Shown: in pieces, positions 41,949 to 49,840 of the stretch
Layout of the letters: each line of letters starts with the position of its first letter
Position numbering within the stretch: the first letter of the stretch is position 1
Origin: UBA4085 sp964556755
GTDB taxonomy: Bacteria > Acidobacteriota > Aminicenantia > Aminicenantales > UBA4085
Length of the DNA stretch: 64,000 nucleotides
Assembly: GCA_964556755.1 (NCBI GenBank)
Contig: CAZKXI010000005.1
Coordinates: 62,001-126,000, forward strand
Direction: 5' to 3'
Made by a program: the position numbers and the translations under genes
Notes under the pieces: generated by a model
What the model was told of the DNA's origin: nothing
Databases searched by the model: none
The model's input: the letters and a program-made list of their open reading frames with translations, nothing else

Positions 41949-42224
41949 ATGATCAAGAACGATATCGCCTTGGCCATCGAGAAGAAGTCGACCTTCAACG
42001 CGGCCAAATCCCTGCTGATCGTGGAAGCCGTCCTCGACGCCCTCAAGGACGCCCTGGCCAAGAAGGAAAAAGTGGAGATCCGCGGCTTCGGCAGCTTCAA
42101 GGTCATGGCCAAGAAGACCGGCTACGGCCGCGACATCCGCCGCAAGAAGCAGATCCACATCACCGAAGGCAAGCGGATCAAGTTCCGCAGCGGCCAGGAG
42201 CTGAAGAACATCCCGTCGGAATGA
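41949..42224 (+). CDS. HU/IHF family DNA-binding protein, variant arm
   Basis: A 91-residue nucleoid protein of the HU/IHF fold: IALAIEKKSTFNAAKSLLIVEAVLDAL (N-terminal helices; core AAKSLLIVEAV), then VEIRGFGSFKVMAKK. The DNA-binding arm differs from the usual GRNPxTG: it reads GYGRDIRRKKQIHI, so the intercalating proline is replaced by Ile and the arm is more basic. The C-terminus FRSGQELK is normal. Bending or intercalation may be altered. Good promoter and ribosome-binding site; the next gene starts 52 bp downstream. Confidence 0.92.
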   Translation: MIKNDIALAIEKKSTFNAAKSLLIVEAVLDALKDALAKKEKVEIRGFGSFKVMAKKTGYGRDIRRKKQIHITEGKRIKFRSGQELKNIPSE

Positions 42225-42276
42225 CCGGGGACCGCCCCGGGCCGACGACGGCCGCCATCCGCCGCAGGAGCGTTCC

Positions 42277-43227
42277 ATGTCCCGAACCGCCCGGCCTCTG
42301 ACCCCCGACGGCCTGCCCACCTATCCCCTCCGCTCCCGCCCCAGCAAGGTCGGCTTGGCGGGCTTCGCCAAGCCGCTGGCGCCCGGAGCCTCGATCGCGG
42401 AGCTCCTCGACTCGCTGCCCGGCTTCCTGGCCGCGGCCGACCTGCGCTCCTTCGTCGCCCTCTGCCGGGCCGCCCGCGACCGCGGCAAGCCTCTCGTCTG
42501 GGGCCTGGGGGCCCATGTCATCAAGGTCGGGCTGAGCCCGATCCTCATCGATCTGATGCGCGAGGGCTGGATCGGCGGGCTGGCCTTCAACGGGGCCGGC
42601 ATCATCCACGACTTCGAGATCGCCTTCGCCGGCCGGACTTCCGAAGACGTCGAAGCCCAGATCCAGGAAGGCCGGTTCGGCCTGGCCCGGGAGACGGGCG
42701 AGTTGTTGAACCGAGCCATCACCCAAGGCGCCGCCGAAGGGATGGGGCTGGGCGAGTCGGTGGGGCGGATGATCGCCGGCTCGAAGCTCCCCCATCGCGA
42801 TCTCAGCCTGCTGGGGACCGCGGCCCGCCTGAGAATCCCGGCCTCCGTCCATGTCGCCGTGGGCACCGACATCATCCACGTCCACCCCCAGGCCAGCGGT
42901 GAGGCGATCGGCCAAGCCTCTCTGCGCGACTTCTTCCGCTTGGCCGGACTGGTCCGGGAGATGAACGGCGGCGGCGTCTATCTCAATGTCGGCTCGGCCG
43001 TGCTGCTGCCCGAGGTCTTCCTGAAGGCCGTGGCTCTCGTCCGGGCCAAGGGCCACCGTCTGGACGGATTCTCGACCGCCGTCTTCGACTTCATGCGGCA
43101 CTACCGGCCGTCCGAGAACGTGACCAAGAGACCGCTGGGCCGGAAGGGGCGCGGGTTCTACTTCGTCGGGCCGCACGAGATCCTCATCCCGCTTCTCGCC
43201 GCCGCCCTCAAAGAGTCGAAGTCGTAA
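42277..43227 (+). CDS. Deoxyhypusine-synthase-like protein, probably not a hypusine enzyme
   Basis: A 316-residue protein resembling the NAD-binding deoxyhypusine synthase fold: LVWGLGAHVIKVGLSPILIDLM, AFNGAGIIHDFEIAFAG and VHVAVGTDIIHVHPQASGEAIG correspond to DHS segments. The canonical active-site lysine region (a D-x-S-D-S/G-A-x-P-D-E-A-type motif) is not visible; here the end reads FSTAVFDFMRHYRPSENVTKRPLG. Bacterial DHS homologues can make homospermidine; this divergent member has no assigned role. Its 3' end abuts repeat element E. Confidence 0.55.
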   Translation: MSRTARPLTPDGLPTYPLRSRPSKVGLAGFAKPLAPGASIAELLDSLPGFLAAADLRSFVALCRAARDRGKPLVWGLGAHVIKVGLSPILIDLMREGWIGGLAFNGAGIIHDFEIAFAGRTSEDVEAQIQEGRFGLARETGELLNRAITQGAAEGMGLGESVGRMIAGSKLPHRDLSLLGTAARLRIPASVHVAVGTDIIHVHPQASGEAIGQASLRDFFRLAGLVREMNGGGVYLNVGSAVLLPEVFLKAVALVRAKGHRLDGFSTAVFDFMRHYRPSENVTKRPLGRKGRGFYFVGPHEILIPLLAAALKESKS

Positions 43228-43231
43228 CTTT

Positions 43232-43672
43232 TTCTCCCATCTCCGGGATCAAGGGCGGTTCGGGGTATCGGCCAACGGCGATATCGCCCTGGCGGGGACA
43301 GTTGCGGCAACGTCCCAACTAGGGCTGCGCAAGCTTCGCGAGGACGCAGCCTTTTTCCACGGCACTCTGAGGGCACCCAGCCCTGGCGGGGACTATCGCA
43401 GCGACGTCCCGGCTAGGGCTACGCAAGCTCCGCGGGCGCCGAGGGATGTTTGAGCACGCGATAATCCTACGGTACCGTGATGGAGTGGGTGGTCATCATG
43501 CTCGGTAGATCTTGAATGCGGAGTTCCGCCCTTGCGGTGACGATCGAAGCGACGTCCCGACGAGGACTGCGAAGCGCTTGCAGGCGCCGAAGGGAGCGGT
43601 GGGAAAAGGCGGGGTTGCGTCCGAAGCCGCCGGGACGATACCCTGAACCGACCTTCCGGAGAGGGGAGAAGA
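43232..43672. repeat. Inverted-repeat element E, long variant with internal triplication (convergent junction)
   Basis: This element fills the 446-bp gap between convergent genes. Left arm 43232-43270 and right arm 43636-43672 are inverted copies (TTCTCCC, CTCCGG, GGTTC and GGGTATCG shared). The interior differs from B, C, F and G: three related units, 43287-43343, 43381-43445 and 43529-43594, each run CCCTGGCGG, then AACGTCCC or GACGTCCC, then AGGGCTGCGCAAGC or a close variant. The words ACGAGGGCTGCGCAAGCTC also occur in element G. I see no gene here. Confidence 0.85.
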
Positions 43673-43673
43673 C

Positions 43674-44282
43674 TTAGGATCGGTACGACTCCTCGAGAAG
43701 GAGCGCGTAGACCGCGGCGGCGCGGGCCAGGGTCTCTTCCAGGTCGCCCGACGCGTCGATGACGTAGTCGGCCCGGCGGGCCTTCTCGGCCGGGTCCATC
43801 TGGGCCGCCAGCCGGCGCTCGGCGTCCTCCCGGCCCAAGCCATCCCGCTTCATCAGCCTTTCGATCTGCCGGTCCCGCCCGCAGGCGACCACCACGACGC
43901 GGTCGAACCAGTCCGCCAGGCCCGTCTCGTAGATCAGGGCGGCTTCGGAGACGAAGACGGCGACGCCGTCCGCCTCGGCTTGCCGGGCCGCCGCTTTCAG
44001 GCCGGCCAGGACCAGCGGGTGGGTGACGGCCTCGAGATCCCGCCGGGCCCCCTCATCGGCGAAGACGATCCGGGCCAGCGCCGGGCGGTCGATCCTCCCG
44101 TCGGGGCGCACGATCCCGCCGCCGAAGCGTTCGACGACGGCGGCATAGGCCGGCCCGCCCGGATCCATCAGCCGGCGGGCCTCCTCGTCGGCCCGGTGCA
44201 GGCGCGCCCCCCGGGAGGCGAAGACGGAGGCGACAACGCTCTTGCCGCAGGCGATGCCGCCGGTCAGGCCGACGCGCAGCAT
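43674..44282 (-). CDS. coaE: Dephospho-CoA kinase
   Basis: A 202-residue P-loop kinase catalysing the last step of coenzyme A synthesis. Walker A GLTGGIACGKS at residues 5-15, then RADEEARRLMDPG (typical D-x-x-x-R-x-L), HPLVLAGLK and VVVACGRDRQIERLMKRD. Length is normal. It is the last gene of a leftward operon LuxR-PilZ-coaE with 10 bp to the PilZ gene. The stop TAA is adjacent to element E. Confidence 0.95.
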   Translation of the reverse strand: MLRVGLTGGIACGKSVVASVFASRGARLHRADEEARRLMDPGGPAYAAVVERFGGGIVRPDGRIDRPALARIVFADEGARRDLEAVTHPLVLAGLKAAARQAEADGVAVFVSEAALIYETGLADWFDRVVVVACGRDRQIERLMKRDGLGREDAERRLAAQMDPAEKARRADYVIDASGDLEETLARAAAVYALLLEESYRS

Positions 44283-44292
44283 GGGGGGGCCG

Positions 44293-44709
44293 TCAGGGCT
44301 TGGTGACGAACTCGAAGTCCTTGTCGAACCGGACGGCCACGCCCTGCTTCTTTTTCTTCTTATCGGGCTTCTCCAGGCGGATGGTCAGGCCGCCGATGCG
44401 CAGCTTGACCTTCTCGCCGTCGGTGGCCTGGGGCGGGATCTCGATGACCAGGTGCAGCTTGGAGCCGACGATGAGGCCGGAGTCGAGGCAGAAGTAGGCT
44501 CCCGTGGAGCTGATGTTCTGGAGAGTGGCTTCCTCCCGGAACTTCTTGCCCTGCGGCAGGCGGCCCTCGACGACGGCCCGCAGGGGCAGCTCGAAGCGCC
44601 ACTCGCGGCGGCGGTTCAGCTCCTCGGCGGTGGCGGCGGAGGCGGCGGCCTTGCGGGGTCGGGTTCGTGGCTTGGCGGCGGCTGGGGTCATGGCGGATTC
44701 CCTTGACAT
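44293..44709 (-). CDS. PilZ-domain protein with basic N-terminal tail
   Basis: A 138-residue protein. Residues 1-30 are Ala/Pro/Arg-rich and probably disordered. The PilZ domain follows with RREWR (R-x-x-x-R) and NISSTG (N-x-S-x-x-G), both c-di-GMP-binding motifs. A Lys-rich loop (KPDKKKKKQG) lies near the C-terminus. It starts 5 bp after the LuxR-type regulator, suggesting a shared function in c-di-GMP signalling. Confidence 0.85.
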   Translation of the reverse strand: MSRESAMTPAAAKPRTRPRKAAASAATAEELNRRREWRFELPLRAVVEGRLPQGKKFREEATLQNISSTGAYFCLDSGLIVGSKLHLVIEIPPQATDGEKVKLRIGGLTIRLEKPDKKKKKQGVAVRFDKDFEFVTKP

Positions 44710-44713
44710 GGGA

Positions 44714-45406
44714 TTAGAACAGGGCCGAGTTGATGGCGTAGAGGGCCAGCTGGAGCCGGCTGTGGGTGTCCAGCTTGGCGTAGATGCTCTTGATATGGGA
44801 GCGGACCGTGTTCTTGCTGATGAACAGGGTGGCGGCGATCTCGTCGTTGCTGCGGCCCTGGCCGATGAGCTTGAGGACCTGGAACTCGGTCGGGGTCAGC
44901 TGGTCGAGCGTCTTCTCCTTCATGTCCCGCCCGACCACGGCGATGATGCGGTCCATGATGCTGCTCATCTTGTCGCGGGGCAGCCAGATCTCGCCCTTGG
45001 CGATGACCCGGATGGCCTCCGGCAGCTGATGGGACTGGTCGTTGAGGTCGAAGTAGCCGCGGGCCCCGACGTTGATCAGGCCGACGATCTCCTCGTGCGA
45101 GGGGATGTTGCCCATGATCAGCATCTGGGTCTTGATGGGGTCCTGGCTGATCTCCCGGATGGCCTTGCAGATCTCCCGCATGTTGGGCAGCGCTTCGATG
45201 CTGGCGAAGAGGATGACCGAAGGCTTGACTTGGCGGAGGGCCTGCATGAACGACTCGATGGTCGTCTTCTCGATGGCCGCGACCGCGATCTCGCGGTCGG
45301 CCTCGACGGCCTTGAGGATGCCGGCCAGGATCAGGTCGGAGGGGCAATAGACCAGGACCTTGATGGTCGGGGCCGGGGCGGCCGTCTCGGGCTTCTTCTT
45401 GTTCAT
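44714..45406 (-). CDS. LuxR-family regulator with a degenerate receiver domain
   Basis: A 230-residue NarL/LuxR-type protein. The C-terminal HTH is intact: LTPTEFQVLKLIGQGRSNDEI, then ISKNTVRSHIKSIYAKL. The N-terminal receiver-like domain lacks the acidic pocket (VLVYCPSDLI), has Ala68 where the phosphoacceptor Asp should be (VILFASIEALP) and lacks the conserved Lys (GYFDLNDQ). It therefore cannot be phosphorylated in the normal way and may respond to protein or small-molecule binding. Its strong promoter and the PilZ gene downstream suggest c-di-GMP-linked control. Confidence 0.88.
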   Translation of the reverse strand: MNKKKPETAAPAPTIKVLVYCPSDLILAGILKAVEADREIAVAAIEKTTIESFMQALRQVKPSVILFASIEALPNMREICKAIREISQDPIKTQMLIMGNIPSHEEIVGLINVGARGYFDLNDQSHQLPEAIRVIAKGEIWLPRDKMSSIMDRIIAVVGRDMKEKTLDQLTPTEFQVLKLIGQGRSNDEIAATLFISKNTVRSHIKSIYAKLDTHSRLQLALYAINSALF

Positions 45407-45444
45407 GCGGGACCCTTCCAGCGAGCGCGATCTTCTCGGTCCGT

Positions 45445-45473
45445 ATCGTAATCAAACCCTCCGGGCGTGTCAA
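45445..45473 (-). promoter_or_regulatory. Promoter of the LuxR-PilZ-coaE operon
   Basis: Consensus TTGACA (complement of 45468-45473), 17-bp spacer, TACGAT (complement of 45445-45450). Confidence 0.8.
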
Positions 45474-45531
45474 TGGAACGGGCCGGGCGGCGGAGGCGGG
45501 AGGACGCGGACGGAGGCCGGGCTTGCCGCGG

Positions 45532-45858
45532 TCAGAGGGCTTCGGGCGAGACGCGGAAGCCCGGGTCGAGGCGCAGGCTGACCAAGCGGCCGGGGCGGCC
45601 CGGCGCCGGCGAGGGCTGGACGTCCAGCACGGTCCCCGACAGGGCCAGGCGGAAGGGCGAGCCCAGCAGGACCGTTCGCGGCACGTTGAGGGAGAAGCGG
45701 AGCCTGGCCCCCGGCCGGACCGCGGCCTTGAGCCACAGGCAGGCCTGCTCGCTGCTGACCGAGGACAGCCGGGCCGGCTCGACGAACTCGGCCGCCCGGG
45801 CGTCGCAGCCGCGGACCATGGCCGGCAGATCGAGGTCGAAGGCCCGTTCGCGGCTCAT
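45532..45858 (-). CDS. Degenerate PilZ-like protein
   Basis: A 108-residue protein paralogous to its upstream neighbour: both share the path LPxxVxGxDARxAEFxEx...GARLxxxxxxP. The fold resembles PilZ, with a predicted beta-barrel, but the R-x-x-x-R motif is absent and the second motif is not recognisable. It probably does not bind c-di-GMP in the canonical manner. It is 7 bp from the upstream paralogue, so the two form an operon. Confidence 0.6.
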   Translation of the reverse strand: MSRERAFDLDLPAMVRGCDARAAEFVEPARLSSVSSEQACLWLKAAVRPGARLRFSLNVPRTVLLGSPFRLALSGTVLDVQPSPAPGRPGRLVSLRLDPGFRVSPEAL

Positions 45859-45865
45859 CCTCTCC

Positions 45866-46225
45866 TCACGCCTCCGGCTTGATGATGTAGCGGCTGTCGA
45901 AGTGGACCGTGACCTTCTGGCCGGCGGCGGGCTGGCGCTTCATCTCGATCATGACCACCCGGCCCTTGATGGCCATCTTGAGGGACTTGTCCACGGACAG
46001 CTTCTCCGGCAGATCGATGATCAGCTTCAGGCGGGCGCCGATGGCCACCGGGCTCTTCAGGTTGAAGGTCGAGCCCTGGTGGTTGATGAAGGTCAGGACG
46101 GTGGCTTCGCTGAATTCGGCCCCTCGGGCGTCGACGCCCTGAACCTGGGTCGGCAGGGGGAAATGGAATCCCCGTCCGCCTCCGGTCAGAGCCGAAGTCT
46201 CGTCGACAAGACCGTTCTTCATCAT
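45866..46225 (-). CDS. Degenerate PilZ-like protein, paralogue of the next gene
   Basis: A 119-residue protein aligned with the gene at 45532: FHFPLPTQVQGVDARGAEFSEA and LKSPVAIGARLKLIIDLPE are the shared blocks. It lacks the R-x-x-x-R signature. Two consecutive ATG codons (46225 and 46222) could serve as start, with GAGG upstream. The promoter region faces proS across 201 bp; TTGACC is present but no good -10. The tandem duplication suggests a heterodimer or divergent effector pair. Confidence 0.6.
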   Translation of the reverse strand: MMKNGLVDETSALTGGGRGFHFPLPTQVQGVDARGAEFSEATVLTFINHQGSTFNLKSPVAIGARLKLIIDLPEKLSVDKSLKMAIKGRVVMIEMKRQPAAGQKVTVHFDSRYIIKPEA

Positions 46226-46304
46226 ATCATCGTCCTCGCGATCCTCGGTCGGATCTTTTCATTCTGGCAGGGTCTAGGATGCCATGGCCCCCCGGGGGGG
46301 TCAA

Positions 46305-46320
46305 TCACCCCCAAGGGTGA
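46305..46320. promoter_or_regulatory. Perfect short inverted repeat between the PilZ-like pair and proS
   Basis: TCACCC and GGGTGA are separated by CCAA, followed by two further GGGTGA-like words. It lies near the -35 region of the leftward operon and 50 bp upstream of the proS promoter, so an operator role is possible but unproven. Confidence 0.3.
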
Positions 46321-46369
46321 TGAAAAGGGTGAAAAACCCCTTCCGGCCGATCCCCCCTCGCCGGCTCGG

Positions 46370-46398
46370 TTGACTTCCCGGCCCCCGGGGGCTAGAAT
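46370..46398 (+). promoter_or_regulatory. Promoter of the proS operon
   Basis: TTGACT (46370-46375), 17-bp spacer, TAGAAT (46393-46398), about 22 nt of leader before the ATG. Confidence 0.85.
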
Positions 46399-46426
46399 GA
46401 CCGGGCATTTCCGCCTGGAGTCCCCC

Positions 46427-47881
46427 ATGAGCCAAGATGATCGTCTGGTCCGCCAGATCACTCCCAAATCGGAGGATTTCTCCCGCTGGTACATCGAGAT
46501 CGTCCAGAAGGCCGAGCTGGCCGACTACACCCCGATGAAGGGGATGATGGTCATCCGGCCCTACGGCTACGCGATCTGGGAGGCCGTCCAGAGCGGGCTC
46601 GACCGGCGGATCAAGGACGCCGGGCACGTCAACGCCTACTTCCCCCTCTTCATCCCGGAGGGCTTCCTGAAGAAGGAGGCCGAGCACGTCCAAGGCTTCT
46701 CGCCCGAGGTGGCCTGGGTCACCATCGGCGGCCAGGAGGAGCTGGAGGAGAGGCTGGCCGTCCGCCCGACCTCGGAGGCCATCATCGGCCACATGTATTC
46801 CAAGTGGGTCAAGTCCTGGCGCGACCTGCCCGTGCTGATCAACCAGTGGGCCAACATCGTCCGCTGGGAGAAGGTCACCCGGCCCTTCCTGCGGACGACC
46901 GAGTTCCTCTGGCAGGAAGGCCACACCTGCCACGAGACGGCCGAGGAGGGCGAGGCCGAGACGCTCCGGATCCTGGCCCTCTACAAGGAGTTCTGCGAGA
47001 CGGAGCTGGCCATCCCGGTCATCGCCGGGCGCAAGACCCTGCGGGAGAAGTTCGCCGGGGCCCAGATGACCTACGCCATCGAGGCTCTGATGTCCGACGG
47101 CAAGGCCCTCCAGATGGGCACCTCCCACAACCTCGGCCAGCACTTCTCCAAGGCCTTCGACATCAAGTTCGAAGACCGCAGCCAGACCCTGCAGTACGTC
47201 TGGCAGACCTCTTGGGGCATGACCACCCGGACCATCGGGGCCCTGATCATGTCCCACGGCGACGACTCCGGCCTGCGGCTGCCGCCCCGGATCGCGCCCC
47301 AGCAGGCGGTCATCGTCACCATTCCGGCGGCCGGCTGGAGGGAGACCGTCCTGCCCGTGGCCGAGAAGGTCCGGGCGACGCTGCGGGCGGCCGGGATCCG
47401 GGTGGACCTGGACGCCCGGGAGGAATTCACTCCGGGCTGGAAGTACGCCGAGTACGAGATGCGGGGCGTCCCGGTCCGGATCGAGATCGGCCCCCGCGAC
47501 GTCAAGAGCGGCCAGGCGGTCCTGGTCCGGCGCGACCTGAAGAGCAAGGAGACGGTGTCGCTGGAAGCCCTCCCCGGCCGGCTGGCGGCCCTGCTGGATG
47601 AGATCCAGGCCAGCCTCCTGGCCCAGGCCCGGGCCTTCCTGGCCGCCAACACCCGGCCGGCCTCGACCTATGACGAGTTCAAGAGCATCTTGGAAGGCCC
47701 GCGCGGCTTCGTCCAGGCTCCCTGGTGCGGAGGCGAAGCCTGCGAGGACAGGATCAAGGCGGAGACGATGGCCACCATCCGGGTTCTCCCCATGGACCTG
47801 GACGGCACGCCGGTCGGCGGCGGCTGCGTCTGCTGCGGGGAGCCCGGGAAGGCTACGGCGCTCTTCGCCCGGTCCTATTGA
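46427..47881 (+). CDS. proS: Prolyl-tRNA synthetase, archaeal/eukaryote-like type
   Basis: A 484-residue class II synthetase of the short type without the YbaK editing insertion. Motifs: GMMVIRPYGYAIWEAVQ, LAVRPTSEAIIG (motif 2 region), TEFLWQEGHTCHET and QTSWGMTTRTIGALIMSHGDD (motif 3). The C-terminal zinc-binding-like domain has CGGEACEDRIK and GGCVCCGEPG and ends FARSY; Tyr as last residue is typical of this archaeal-type form. A strong promoter precedes it. The aminotransferase gene follows after 28 bp, so it may share a transcript with the head-group trio. Confidence 0.96.
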   Translation: MSQDDRLVRQITPKSEDFSRWYIEIVQKAELADYTPMKGMMVIRPYGYAIWEAVQSGLDRRIKDAGHVNAYFPLFIPEGFLKKEAEHVQGFSPEVAWVTIGGQEELEERLAVRPTSEAIIGHMYSKWVKSWRDLPVLINQWANIVRWEKVTRPFLRTTEFLWQEGHTCHETAEEGEAETLRILALYKEFCETELAIPVIAGRKTLREKFAGAQMTYAIEALMSDGKALQMGTSHNLGQHFSKAFDIKFEDRSQTLQYVWQTSWGMTTRTIGALIMSHGDDSGLRLPPRIAPQQAVIVTIPAAGWRETVLPVAEKVRATLRAAGIRVDLDAREEFTPGWKYAEYEMRGVPVRIEIGPRDVKSGQAVLVRRDLKSKETVSLEALPGRLAALLDEIQASLLAQARAFLAANTRPASTYDEFKSILEGPRGFVQAPWCGGEACEDRIKAETMATIRVLPMDLDGTPVGGGCVCCGEPGKATALFARSY

Positions 47882-47909
47882 TCGGGCCCATCACCCAAGG
47901 AGAGTGATC

Positions 47910-48959
47910 ATGGCTCAAGAGCCGATTTTCCTCGACCGCAACGAGAACAACTACGGTCCGGCCCCGGCCTGCTACGAGGTCCTCCGCAACGCCAGCCTCG
48001 ACCAGATGAGCTGGTACTCCAAGGACTTCTCGCGGGGTGTCAAGAGCGCCCTGTCGGAGCGGCTGGCCAAGGACTATGGCGTGCCCGAGTCCATCGTCCT
48101 GCTCGGCTACGGCGGCGAGGATATCCTGAAGCAGACCGTCCACTGCTACCTGGCCAAGGGCGACACGATCATGATCCCGACCCACTCCTGGTGGTACTAC
48201 AAGGCCATCGCGGCCGAGAAGGGCGGGTTCACGGTCGAGTACCCCATGCTGCCCGGCCCCGACGCCTTCGTCTACGACGTCGAGGGGCTGCTCCGGCTGG
48301 CCCGCCAGCATGGTCCCCGGGTGGTCCTCATCAGCTCGCCCAACAACCCGACCGGCAACACCCTGGAGCCGGACGCCCTGCGCCGCGTCCTGCACGAGCT
48401 GGTCGGCAGCGTCGTGGTTTTGGACGAGGCCTACTGGGGCTTCGGCGGCGCCCGCGTCGACGTCAAGGGGCTGATCAACGACTTCCCCAACCTGATCATC
48501 ATCCGGACCTTCTCCAAGTACTTCGCCATGGCCGGCGTCCGGATCGGCTACGCCTTCATCGGGCGCGGCCTGACCCAGCTGTCGCAGTTCAGCGCCCGCT
48601 ACCTGGGCTACAGCCGGCTGAACGAGCGGACGGCCCTGGCCGCCCTCGACGCGCCCGACTACTACGCCGGCATCGCGTCCCGGATGATGGAGGATAAGGA
48701 GATGCTCTACGGGGAGATCAACCGCATCCCCGGCTTCAAGGCCTACCGTTCCGACGCCAACTTCATCCTGGCCGACATCCCCCCGGACCACAAGGACGCC
48801 CTCAAGGACTTCCTGACCCGGCGCGGCCTGATCATCAAGTTCTTCAAGAACGAGCCCTTCCTGGACTACTGCGTCCGGATCACCATCGGCACCCGGGAGC
48901 AGAACCAAGCCCTGGCGGCGGCCCTGGCCGCCTTCGCCCAGGAGAAAGGGATCCGGTGA
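47910..48959 (+). CDS. HisC/CobD-like PLP aminotransferase or decarboxylase
   Basis: A 349-residue fold-type I PLP enzyme close to histidinol-phosphate aminotransferase and CobD. Lys203 in RTFSKYFAMAGVRIGY is the Schiff-base lysine; Asn145 (SSPNNPTGN) and Asp172 (LDEAYWGF) contact the cofactor. HisC-like members act on phosphorylated amino compounds; CobD decarboxylates threonine phosphate and related enzymes decarboxylate serine phosphate to ethanolamine phosphate. Given the coupled cytidylyltransferase and CDP-alcohol transferase, a role in making a phosphorylated amino-alcohol is a reasonable inference; a true histidine-pathway HisC is the main alternative. The stop overlaps the next start (GTGA). 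Confidence 0.75.
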   Translation: MAQEPIFLDRNENNYGPAPACYEVLRNASLDQMSWYSKDFSRGVKSALSERLAKDYGVPESIVLLGYGGEDILKQTVHCYLAKGDTIMIPTHSWWYYKAIAAEKGGFTVEYPMLPGPDAFVYDVEGLLRLARQHGPRVVLISSPNNPTGNTLEPDALRRVLHELVGSVVVLDEAYWGFGGARVDVKGLINDFPNLIIIRTFSKYFAMAGVRIGYAFIGRGLTQLSQFSARYLGYSRLNERTALAALDAPDYYAGIASRMMEDKEMLYGEINRIPGFKAYRSDANFILADIPPDHKDALKDFLTRRGLIIKFFKNEPFLDYCVRITIGTREQNQALAAALAAFAQEKGIR

Positions 48960-49840
48960 GCCTCGCCGCCGAGTTCAAGCGGTCGCTGAAGCTGGTCGAG
49001 GTCGAGGAGCTCTTCGACCTCTTCCTCTTCCGCCCCCTGGCCTTCCTCCTGGTCAAGGCCATCTACCGGACCCGCATCACGCCCAACCAGATCACCTTCT
49101 ACTCCATCTCGGTGGGCGTGGGGGCCGGCATCTGCTTCGGAGTCGGCGGCCCCCGGGTGGTCACGATCGGCGTCGCCCTCTACCTCCTGTCCATCGTCCT
49201 GGACTGCGCCGACGGGCAGCTGGCCCGGCTGAAGAAGAACGGCACCCGGATGGGCCGCCTCCTCGACGGGCTGGTCGATTACATCACCGAAGCCTCCGTC
49301 ATGCTCGGCCTGGCCCTGGGCCTGCGGCCCGAGGGCTGGCGGGACGACCGCTGGTGGATCGTGATCGCGGCCATGGTGGCCAGCACCATCTTCCACGCCA
49401 TGCTCCTGGACTACTACCGGAACCGCTTCCTGAACGTCGTCAACGGCTTTCCGGCCTACGAGGACGAGGACTACCATACCTTCAAGCTGGAGCGGGATGA
49501 GCTGAAGGCCTCCGGCCGGCACCCCGTCCGCCGCCGCTTCATCGCCGCCTACCTCTTCTACCTGGAGCTGCAGCGCCGATTGACCCTGCGCCGTCAGATG
49601 AGCCACACCATGCGCCAGATCGACCCGCAGGAGTACCGCCGGGCCAACCGGGTCCTCATGCGCTTCTGGACGCTCCTGGGCACCTCCACCCAGATCGTCC
49701 TGCTGAGCCTCTGCATCCTGTTCCGGCGCCTGGATATCTTCTTCTGGATGGAGATCGTCGTCCTCAACGTCCTGACGGCGGTCCTGTTCTTCATCCAGAC
49801 GCGCATCGACATCCGCCTGGAGGGGAGCGTCATCGAGTGA
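48956..49840 (+). CDS. CDP-alcohol phosphatidyltransferase family membrane enzyme
   Basis: A 294-residue polytopic enzyme. The complete catalytic signature D-x2-DG-x2-AR-x8-G-x3-D-x3-D is present: Asp83, Asp86, Gly87, Ala90, Arg91, Gly100, Asp104 and Asp108 (LDCADGQLARLKK ... GRLLDGLVD). It transfers a phospho-alcohol from a CDP-linked donor to an acceptor, usually a diacylglycerol or another alcohol in the membrane. About six hydrophobic segments flank the site. The GTG start overlaps the upstream stop and its own stop overlaps the nucleotidyltransferase start (both GTGA). Confidence 0.9.
   Translation: MSLAAEFKRSLKLVEVEELFDLFLFRPLAFLLVKAIYRTRITPNQITFYSISVGVGAGICFGVGGPRVVTIGVALYLLSIVLDCADGQLARLKKNGTRMGRLLDGLVDYITEASVMLGLALGLRPEGWRDDRWWIVIAAMVASTIFHAMLLDYYRNRFLNVVNGFPAYEDEDYHTFKLERDELKASGRHPVRRRFIAAYLFYLELQRRLTLRRQMSHTMRQIDPQEYRRANRVLMRFWTLLGTSTQIVLLSLCILFRRLDIFFWMEIVVLNVLTAVLFFIQTRIDIRLEGSVIE

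Noticed and set aside
43287..43594. The three units in element E as a CRISPR array
   Set aside because: Units are about 57-66 bp, imperfect and unevenly spaced, only three in number, with no cas genes nearby.
43496..43843. Minus-strand open frame crossing element E and coaE, and similar frames in elements C and G
   Set aside because: They run through repeat DNA, have no ribosome-binding site and no recognisable domain, and overlap real genes in another frame.
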